64,000 bases of DNA from Atriophallophorus winterbourni. Its lineage: Eukaryota; Platyhelminthes; Trematoda; Plagiorchiida; Microphallidae. How positions within the stretch are numbered: the stretch's first letter is position 1; every line of letters starts with the position of its first letter. A program made the translations under genes and the position numbers. The stretch covers positions 1 to 64,000 of the forward strand of contig JACCGJ010019833.1 of assembly GCA_013407085.1 (NCBI GenBank), given 5' to 3'. The notes beneath the pieces were generated by a model. The model was not told the DNA's origin and made no database searches. It saw only the letters and a program-made list of their open reading frames with translations. Shown here one piece after another: positions 55,235 to 64,000 of this stretch.

Positions 55235-55320
55235 CACTTCCATCACACAGGTCACAACCAGTTCCTGTTTGCACTCATCAGGTAGGGACCGTAAAATTAG
55301 GATCCGCATGCCTTGAACCG
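55235..55320 (+). repeat. Family C short repeat, fragment
   Basis: CACTTCCATCACACAGGTCA, GTTTGCACTCATCAGGTAGG and GGATCCGCATGCCTTGAA match the 30578-30842 copy. Confidence 0.7.
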
Positions 55321-57189
55321 ACTCATTCATTACTAGTTCTGTTTCAATCTTGAAAATTTTCAAATTAATCGTTCACATTCTCGTCGGAGTATGTATGGAA
55401 ATGCTTTCTAGCTTAAAATGTGGATTCCTTCGTTTCTTAGCAGCTGATCAGCTTTCGCGCAGATACAAGACACACTCAGTAAAGTCAAATTTGTAGTTAT
55501 TTTCGATAAATTTCTGTAAATTCATATAGTTTTTCTTTGAACATTTTAAAATATTATTTGGTTTCTGACATGGAAGCGTGCTAAAATGATAAAATCTTTT
55601 TTACGTCATTTTCGCTGCGTTTACACTTGAAAACGTACATCATGACTCATCAAAATGTAACAAACTTGGACACAAATTTGTAGACATCTATTCATTTTTA
55701 CCTACAATTGGCGCAGCCGACCGCCGATTTTCCGCGACTGATTCAATCTACGTGTGAAACATTCGCACGGACGGCGGGAAAATTCGAAGTTCAAAAATCT
55801 GGAAAATGAGTTTTGCCATCATTCACTCTAAGCTAACGTTAAAAATATAACTGTGAGAGTTGTTTATGCAAAGTGTGTGTACTGATGAAATAATAAATAT
55901 TACCATATATAGTCAAACACCAGCATGCGTTTAATTTCAATACCCAGAGTGGATGTTATTCTAAACAAGGGCATGTCATATAATGGAGCACGTGTCAATT
56001 AAGGGTTCGTATTAATCGTTTGATTGGTCGATAAGAAGTGAATTCAACACAATTCTTTCTCAATTGATTGGAACCATGTGAAAAATTGTGTTAGACAATG
56101 TGGTTACTGAGAATTGTGTAACCTAAGTAATGTGCTGCTTACATCACACGACAAACGGTTTCTGGTTGTTTTCTTGACTAGAAATCACTATGTGATTCTA
56201 TTTTTGAACACCGTTGTTCGTTGTACGAACCCTATGAAACGGTTGCTTCTAAGTCTAATTGATCAACCCGTTTTAGCTCCACGTTGATTTGTAGAGAATC
56301 ATTTTCACAAATTAATATCTGTCTCATCAAAATGAAATAGGAAAACTTGGGTTGTTTTCCATAGACGCCACGCGAATGTTTCAATAGAAATTTTGTATGT
56401 TCAAATCATATAATATTGATAGCCAATGTTGGTTTTGTTCACAGGGTAAAAGTTGTTATCGTATGCTGCTCCAATTCAGAATTTGGCATTAAAAGTTGCG
56501 AGTTTTACGAACTGGCGCCATTGTAAAATGTTACGTTTTACTGTTCTGCAAAACGTTTTTGTTCATCATAGATGTGCAATTAAAAAAAACAGTGATAAGT
56601 TCGAATAATTTTGTGCTGTAGAATAGGTATTGATTTGGGTTGCTTCGAAGAATTATGTGATGTCTAGATCCACTGTTACTCGAAAAATGTCTCTTATGTA
56701 AAAATTTAGCAAACTGAAGTAAATATATTTATCAATTAAAATGATGTGTTGGTGTTTGAGTAAGTGTAAAGTACATTTAATCATCAAGGCTGATTATTGG
56801 AAAACTGAGCAATGTATTCTCAAAATCTGTTTGTTTGTAAGTGTTAGGCCAACATAACATCTGCTATGAGATCTGTTTACAATTCGCGTCTTCGTGGGAA
56901 ATTTATCAAGCATTAAACATTCACGTCACTCGAGTGTTTGGAAATTCCATACAGTCAAACATCGTTACCATGCCACTCTTGGTATTATACCATTTTTGCT
57001 CGGTCCCGGCAGGTGGTATAGTAGTGAGATGTGACTCTCTCATCTTATAGAGAAGTAGGGGGATTACGTAACGTTAATCAATTCCAAATAGCATATCCCG
57101 TAGTCAAGCTTCGGGGACACTTGATCCAACTTTCACCATGTTTCAACTGCGTTTCCTGTCCATTGTCGATTTCGACATGATGATTCACG
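55321..57189. other. Unassigned AT-rich stretch with family B scraps
   Basis: A family B head lies at 56118-56185 followed by an inverted second half to about 56240. Otherwise nothing was recognised. Confidence 0.35.
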
Positions 57190-57645
57190 AAATTCAAACC
57201 TTTCAAAGTTACACACGTTCTCCCACGATTTTCACAACACTACAGAACACCAATTGGTCGACCATCATTGTTGCGCACATGAGCAGAAAAGGCCAGTACC
57301 GTTGCCGCAACAGTCTCTTCAACATGTCTGCACCGGTTATCACTTGAGGTGATCCTCTAATCGATTTCATGCCAGCCCGTTCAATTCACACCCTCGCCGG
57401 GTAGGGCTCATTGAACCATCCTCGACGAATTTCATATTGTTAGATAACAGGTAGATTGCAGGTCTCATATTTCGGATGATGCTCTAGCCCTGAACGTTCT
57501 CGTGCAATGCTTCCGAAACTTGAACTGTTCCGATGTTGCAATTGTGGTCGTTGGACCTTTAGGGCGCTTCATCTTACATTGCTGTCCAGGAGATGGTGGT
57601 TTTCTGCAGCTCGTGTTTAGCACTCGTCTCTATTGACGTCATTTC
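57190..57645 (+). repeat. Family A repeat, degenerate copy
   Basis: CACCAATTGGTCGACCATCA, TTGCGCACATGAGCAGAAAA, GAACGTTCTCGTGCAATGCT and a GTGTTTAGCACTCGTCTC end follow family A order. The ORF at 57138-57347 is a by-product. Confidence 0.6.
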
Positions 57646-58942
57646 TTTACAATATTGAAAACCTGTTCGATATTAATAAACCTTGGAAAGATCATTTAGT
57701 GTCAAACAGTAATGCATAATTTTCGCGCTTGACACGGAACAAACTTTCGACTTTTATCTCGATGTGAATGCGAGATGTACAAGTGGTAAATATGATTATC
57801 TTGTATTCCGCAATGATTTCATATTTACACAGCGAGCGGACAACTGCAATCATCCTCGAAAAGCTTTTAGATGAGTCATAGAAACTCATTTGTTGTACAG
57901 ATGTGGCCTACACTATATCAACTACTGCTTTTAACTTTATAAATTAACTCTTCTGCATCACGAGGATTCAATTCTATAGCAAACAGATTTAAAGTAAACC
58001 TTTGCTTTCATAGCTTCCCCAACAAATTAAGAGGTATTACTGTGAAACGTTCACCTTTCGTCTGAAATTTTTGCGTCCGTTCTTTAAGTTGTATCACCAT
58101 ATAGCATGACGGTTTGTACACAAGTACTTAATGACAATAGTTCCTGTTCACTTATTTCTTGCGGACTCAAGGACAGCAATACATGAACTGACGTGTTGAA
58201 TCAACCTCAAATCGCGCAATTGTGATGATAGAAGACGATACAAAAATTATCTCGCTCATTCTGTTGTCCCAGCAAACGCCTTTGCATGCCGATTAAAAAT
58301 CAGTCTCGCGAAGACTGATGCTGATGTTTGAAGCAGGCTATGATGGTTGAACGTTTTTGAAACCTATAGTTTACTCAATTAAAGCAACACACTTCTACAA
58401 AATATTCTCAATATGCTTATCAACGTAAGGGTTATAACAACAGTTAATGATTTTTGCGATCACGTTTAACTCAGAGACTGTGATACGTGAACTAATGAAT
58501 AGAATCACGCTACAATTGAGCTAATGGGATTTTAGAAAACGACACAGGCCATTTTTCGTTCATGCTGCTTTTACAGCGAACGTTTTTTGCATGTCAACAA
58601 ACAACAGTCCAGGAACGATCGACGATGCTTTGGAAATAGGCAATAATGACTGAGTGGTTTCGAAAGATGATTCGGTTAGCCAAAATGAAGAGCTTTTAAA
58701 TTGCACACACAATCTTCAAAATCTTCCCATGAAGTTTTATTACTTAGGAAATAATAACAAAAGTTGATTATTTTGTGGAATCCTCAATGGTCGTTCAGCC
58801 TACCCGTGGCTTTCAAATACAACTATATTATTCGTTGAGATTGCATTATCCATAGAGTACGGGAAAAATCTTTTTATCTAAGCCCATCATTCCCATTCAA
58901 TTATAATCAGTTTACTACCTAATAACAAAATGGTAAATCATC
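57646..58942. other. Unassigned stretch with open segments
   Basis: A + strand open run near 57722-57870 (FDFYLDVNARCTSGKYDYLV) and short runs near 58030 and 58195 look mildly protein-like. None has a recognised family or consistent splice phases. Confidence 0.25.
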
Positions 58943-61340
58943 GTGCCTGAAGTGACTAACTTCATTCAAATCTATTTGCTATTACCATGCTTCTTCATGC
59001 GGGTGAAGCATGGAAATACCAAACGTTTCTCCTCGCAGATACAAACGGCACAAAAAACCGGGTTCCCATTTATTTGTTCGTTCAATTTCTTCCTCGAATA
59101 TCATGCGGAATGGGCCAGCGTATGCGGTAATTAAATAATTTTACTCAAATAACTCTGCAGAAATTGATTTTGAATATTTGCTCAAGTTACGAAATTTGAG
59201 TTCGCTCAAGTGACAAGATTCATTTCTTGAAGTTTCTGTCGGTAGAGTTATATACGAATCAGCCTTCACACAGAATATTCACTACCCTATGGCATGATAT
59301 CATAAGCATTGATGCTGATCTCCGTCGATTTTATCTTCACCTTGTTTACTACTGTTAAACCAGGCAAATTGTAGAGCTTGCTATCAGAACACATGTGTAG
59401 CTATTTTACTTTGAATTATTTTTGAGGTCACTCTTGAGATTTTTGCAAGGCAGTTACGTAGAAATGTCGGTCTGTCTTACCTGTGTTTGCAAACTTACTC
59501 ACGTTTTTGTTCGACATGAACTTATTGCGAAAATTAGAAGCGATAACTGCACGTTCCATTTTTTGTATTATATCGAGTCTCTTTTATTAACATTGATATC
59601 CGTTACTGCTGAACGCAAAATTTGCTTCCGTTTAGACTCTTATCTAAATAGAGCCAATATGGACAGCAAATCGCGATCGGACGGCATATCATTATTTGTG
59701 GCTAATCAGCTGGCGTTCGTGATAGAACTCTAAAAATATTTGAGGATAACTCCCATTGTAGAATGTTGCAGTTTTTCCAACTGCATATCAGAGAAGCTAT
59801 AAATGCTAAATTATCATCAGCTACATTTAGCCTTTGATCAAAATAAATAGACTGATTCGCCGTTCTTAGTTGTACAGTGTAAAATAAGCCTTAACTGATA
59901 TTTTCAGTTGTCGCACAGAAGTTGTATATAGTTGCAATCTTAGTACGGCACTGCAATTTTCAAAGTATCGACCCCTATATTGCCTTCCGTTTGTGCGACT
60001 TTGAGAGCATAATTGTCTTCAATGAGAGGTGTAAATTATTCATATCTTCACGTAATCCACCTGCTTGAAAAACACTAGTTTCAGGGCACCAATAACTAGC
60101 TTCATATTCTGGTATTATAAGCATGTTTACCAGATCAAACTAGACCAGGACATGCAGGACATGCTTAGCAGTATAACTATGAACTTTACTCAATCGGTAT
60201 ATTTTATCAAGTGAGCAACTAAAACCACAAATACTCCGGTTTTAAAAATATGAAACCTAATTACCGTACTTAGATTTAATCATGTTTAGATGGACTAAAA
60301 AAGGAATATCACACATTTTATGTATTCTAAGTGAAATATACCGAATACGATTTTAGATGTGATAAACGATAATCATTTCCGATCGGCTTACGAATTCATT
60401 ACGTAAACATTACTTAAAATTGATTCGAAAATGATGAAGGGGATAAGTAAACATGAGTTTTTCTATTCCAGAATAATTCGAACAGCACAATGCTTTTAAT
60501 TAAACAACGGTGAAAAGGGATACAAATGCTTTCAGGCATATTATTGAAATATTGTGCCACCAATAACGACTATTTGAGTAGAACCTGGTCAACCACACAT
60601 CCAAAAACGGTCTCGTTTTTCCTTACTACTACCGATAAACACTTTTACAATGCTGTACACGGAGTAAAAATATATTTTCTTCACCAGCGAGGCATAATCG
60701 ATCCGGAATCACTAATTGTGCAAATAAATCAGACAAGGAACTGGTTGCGAATTTTTCAGAATCGATTTTATTCGGCTTTACACTTGAATGATTTGAAATC
60801 ACTGGTAACCGGAACGCGGAAGTGTAATGGCATGTTGCGTGATATATTTATTTCAACCAGTTCCTCCACTCCAAGATATTTTATGTCAACATTTTCTATA
60901 CAAGCGAGATTCAGACGCATCATATTAAGTAAATCATTTTGAAATCGTAATGGGAAGTTGGTGAAAATTTATATGATTGGAAAAATGAAATTTTTAAAAT
61001 TTTTCGACAATTTCTTTGACCACTAGCCTGTTTAATCATATGGGTTTAGAATTAATTTGCACGAATCTTGCTGCAATCCCGTTTGAACAGATTAAACGAA
61101 TTCCATTATCGGGGAAATAGAACAATTAATCGAAAACTTCAAAAAAACAAAATCCAAGAATATTTAAACTGATTAATTTCCTATTATTTCTAGAACATGA
61201 ATTCCTTACATTTGTTGTTCCAGCGAGACATTGGAGACGTGAAAATGATTACTTTTTTGTACCGTGGCGAATTTACGTCCCGCAATTTTAAATTGAATCA
61301 GACAGCCTTAATGTGTCCAACGGTAATTGTCTTGCAATCA
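58943..61340 (+). other. Candidate unidentified multi-exon gene, weak
   Basis: Open + strand segments bounded by plausible splice sites occur at 58955-59128, 59450-59720, 59904-60036, 60536-60931 and 61194-61340. The first two join in phase (G|GC). The next two joins do not agree in phase. Residue use is Phe/Ile/Ser/Asn-rich, which AT-rich noncoding DNA also gives, and ORFs near 140 codons are expected by chance in a window this size. No family was recognised. Confidence 0.18.
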
Positions 61341-62122
61341 GGTTAAGAGAATAGTGTTCACTTATGGAAAAAACGCTAACCACATTTAATCGGGTAAGCA
61401 TTCCAACGGACTGGTGAAGAAAACAGAAGATGGAAATCGCTGCAACAGCGAACAAGATTAGTCCGTATCTGAATCCACAGATCATGGGTAAGAAAGCAAA
61501 GCAAATGTATTGTTGATGAGATTTCTTGTTAAAGATCGATTGATAAACATACTTACCGAGAGTGTGAGAAACTGAATAGTGTTTTTTATTAATTTAGCGT
61601 AAAACTTTTTCAGAGAAATGAGTTTATTCATTAAGAGAGAATTTGAAATTTCCTTACAGATAACATTATTGGTTGATATTGATCAGATCTATTTCTATAA
61701 TCTTACGTTTGTATTGTGAAGCTTGATAAGAAATACCGAAAAGGAATTCCTTTGCTCTCTTAAAGTGTTTCGTTGAAATTATGCGACACTTTATTCAAGT
61801 TATCGAATTTAGTTGAAAGTTAATGATGTGAGCAAATTTTTCATAGGGAAGCACGTAATAAAATGAACCAATTAACACATGTTACCACAGTAACGAAAAT
61901 TTTGAACGTAAATGTCTAAAAATGTACAAAATTAAATTGGTTTAGAAAGGTTGTTGATAAACACGCCAAAGACATCATTTAAAGGTTGAAATTGTTATTT
62001 CTGAATGAATTCGTCGAATTACTAAAATTTGGAGAGATTTGTCATTATTTATCATACCGTAATTGGCCAAAGAGGAGATGCCTAAATCTATTTTCTTTGG
62101 TAACATGCATTTAACCGATTGA
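61341..62122. other. Unassigned AT-rich stretch
   Basis: No feature was recognised. Confidence 0.3.
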
Positions 62123-62200
62123 GGGTCACGATGGCCGAGTATGTATTAGTTTCGATTTTCAATTACATGGTCTAGGTTCGAATCCATCCACGGTCATATA
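62123..62200 (+). repeat. tRNA-like relic
   Basis: GTCACGATGGCCGAGTATG (an A-box-like start typical of Ser/Leu tRNAs) and GGTTCGAATCC (a perfect B box) are spaced as in a tRNA. The acceptor ends do not pair, so a SINE head or tRNA pseudogene is likelier than a working tRNA. Confidence 0.5.
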
Positions 62201-62278
62201 TTTCTGTTAGATATACGCATTTAAATTGCTCGCTATACCCAGACCAACAATAATTACCAACAACAGTTGGAGGGATAA

Positions 62279-62410
62279 CCAAAGTAATGAGTTGCTCACT
62301 TCCCCCGCACTTGCACACCACTATCAGTTTCTGGCTGTTTGCCGTCATCAGGTGGAGATAGTAAGATTAGGTTCAGTGAACCTCGAACCAGTGGATAAGT
62401 AGTAAACAAA
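62279..62410 (+). repeat. Family B short repeat, complete copy with target-site duplication
   Basis: A 132-bp insert flanked by GTTGGAGGGATAA at 62266-62278 and again at 62411-62423, a perfect 13-bp duplication. The insert starts CCAAAGTAATGAGTTGCTCA, carries CAGTTTCTGGCTGTTTGCCG and CATCAGGTGGAGATAGTAAG, and ends AGTAGTAAACAAA. This defines the exact ends of family B. Confidence 0.88.
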
Positions 62411-62423
62411 GTTGGAGGGATAA

Positions 62424-63039
62424 ATGGTACAGTTTAACAGATTGAAATCCTACCACCTGGACAGCTCCGGGTTAAAGAAACTGGAGATGAACACTAGCTT
62501 TATGAGACCCAGTGGCCTGTTAATTAATGAGAAGAAAATTCATTCACGTGTCCATGTCCGTTGGTTTCTGAACCAATTCTCAACAATTTTCTTGTAATCA
62601 CATGCTTACCCTAAAAGTAATTTAGCCGAATCTTTCATCTACAGTCCACAACTGTATATCAGTAGTTTCTTTTCAGTCATCGTTGTCATCAAAGGAACGG
62701 TTTTTTGGTATGAGTTTCCAATTCATGTATACTTTTGGCATTCACCTTCTTCCTGGCAAATCCTGCGACAGCATCGTTGTAAAAATGCTGTTTATTTGAT
62801 TCCGGTGTTGTCGTGGAAAGGATGTACATGCTACACAGGCAACAGCTAGTTATTCATATTACTCAACCATGGCGTATCTATCAGGGCACAAAAGGAGTTG
62901 ACACTCCATCATGTTTCTGTGGATCGGGTTTCTAACTTTACTTAATCGGGCTTCCAGGGTGAGATTAAAAGGTATTTACCTACGCAAACGAAGTGATAGT
63001 AAGATTTTCAGCCTGAAACTTTTTCAGTCAGCAAACCAG
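62424..63039. other. Unassigned stretch
   Basis: Possibly 5' remnants of the LINE that follows, otherwise nothing was recognised. Confidence 0.3.
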
Positions 63040-63790
63040 GGTAAGGGAAGTGCAAATTTGTGATCTGCCGTTTTCGGACGGTGCAGCCATTATTGCTCCC
63101 TCCCAAGAACACTTAAAGTCACTCATTGACGGTTTATCATCGGCATGCAATGATTTTGAGCTGAAAATCAGCATTAGAAATTCAAAAGACCTTGGTCAAT
63201 TGACCGTATCGTATCCAATCATCCAGGTTGAAAACTGTAAGCTTGAAACATCATATAATTTCACAAATCTTATATTTCGTCTAATTTGAACTCTCGTGTA
63301 TGCGGGGAAGCGCAAGTTGACTGCGACGTCAAAGATAATGGTATATAGCGCATGAGTACTAGTTGCTTTACTTTACGGCAGTACAACCTGGACTAACCAT
63401 GCAAGTCACGAGCGCCCGCTGATTGCTTTCCATTCAAGGAGCATCTAACGTATCTTGAACATATCATGGACGGACGAGGCAACGAGTGCTGATTAGATGT
63501 CAGAAATTCGTATACAGATTATGTTCACCCTACAACGACAGTGGCGCCTACAATGGCTAAGTTATGCGTATCCAATGAAAAATGGTTGTATTCGAAAACA
63601 TCTACTCTATATTTATTTACAATCAAGAATTTGACCATTGAGCAGGCCGCACTTGGGTACAAAAACGTTTGTGATTAGGATATAAAAGTTGCTAAATATT
63701 AACCCTACGAGTTGGGAAGAACTGGCGCTTGACCGCACACTTTGAAGACTTCGTTCAAAGCAATTTGTTGATATGTTCAAAATGCGGATG
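63040..63790 (+). mobile_element. LINE RT and 3' fragment, finger-ended family
   Basis: The + strand encodes QICDLPFSDGAAIIAPSQEH, LKSLIDGLSSACNDFELKIS and LGQLTVSYPIIQVENCKLE, with catalytic FADD changed to FSDG. A deletion follows, then RSI-RILNISWTDEATSA (63435-63490), LQRQWRLQWLSYAYPMKNGC (63530-63590) and NPTSWEELALDR (63700-63735). Frames are broken. It is the same family as 1255, 7180 and 39600. Confidence 0.82.
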
Positions 63791-64000
63791 CTCTAATGGT
63801 TACTAAAATTTTTAATATGTTAAGCCAGACGTAAAATGCATCATTGAAAATTTTGAAAGCATTCAAAGATTAACAGATTCGCTAAACATTTTCTGTTGTA
63901 AACTATAGCTTGTTTTTTCGAAAAGTAACAATAGGATTCGATATGTCCTGAAGGCTTACTAAAACATTTATTCATCGGGAAACAAATTGTATTTTTGTTC
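63791..64000. other. Window end, unassigned
   Basis: Nothing was recognised. Confidence 0.3.

Noticed and set aside
55715..55795. Possible microRNA-like hairpin (CCGATTTTCC against GGGAAAATTCG)
   Set aside because: The stem is short and imperfect with a long loop; it could not be distinguished from chance by eye.
1..64000. CRISPR arrays, bacterial operons, riboswitches, rRNA
   Set aside because: No regularly spaced repeats, ribosome-binding sites or rRNA motifs; everything points to a eukaryotic nuclear genome.

Overview
The window reads as animal nuclear DNA: AT-rich, with GT-AG introns, vertebrate-like host genes cut into small exons, and a very high load of old retroelements. A flatworm, probably a trematode, is my best guess. 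The repertoire (RTE and CR1-like LINEs, a Penelope-like element with GIY-YIG, a Ty3/gypsy element, tRNA-like short repeats) fits that group. This placement is inference, because no species-diagnostic sequence was available to compare.

Two host genes are clear. The + strand from 1968 to 29376 carries the 3' half of UNC80, the HEAT-repeat scaffold subunit of the NALCN sodium-leak channel complex. I could chain 14 exons (1968-2049, 4868-5380, 8584-8702, 10094-10446, 11924-12031, 13291-13395, 19114-19287, 20138-21126, 21345-21534, 21614-21664, 23011-23151, 24600-24674, 26519-26563, 28873-29376). All splice phases agree, giving 1148 codons plus stop, followed by AATAAA at 29426. The set includes a 45-nt microexon and one 989-nt Ser/Thr/Gly-rich exon. 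Convergently, on the - strand, lies URI1 (about 33112-34026 coding), the unconventional prefoldin of the R2TP/prefoldin-like complex, with AATAAA 50 nt after its stop.

Most other sequence is repeats. The UNC80 introns hold a Penelope-like element (3345-4258), LINE pieces (1255-1700, 7180-7900) and an inverted pair of an approximately 600-bp repeat (5755-7175). The largest intron (13396-19113) holds a scrambled CR1-like LINE with a 280-bp-arm inverted repeat. That LINE is split by an RTE-type LINE (15708-18375) flanked by a perfect 13-bp target-site duplication. Downstream of URI1 lie a Ty3/gypsy 3' half (37603 to about 39100) and a block of minus-strand CR1-like LINEs (about 40000-47930) with pentanucleotide tails.

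Four short repeat families, seemingly non-coding, recur through the window. I call them A (about 600 bp), B/C (132-265 bp, two copies with 13-bp target duplications), D (about 110 bp) and E (LINE 3' ends). From 48 to 64 kb the DNA is mostly unassigned, with a few weak exon candidates and a LINE fragment at 63040-63790. I saw no CRISPR, operon, rRNA or intact tRNA. The window's most interesting content is the retroelement archaeology and the microexon-bearing UNC80, not a new system.
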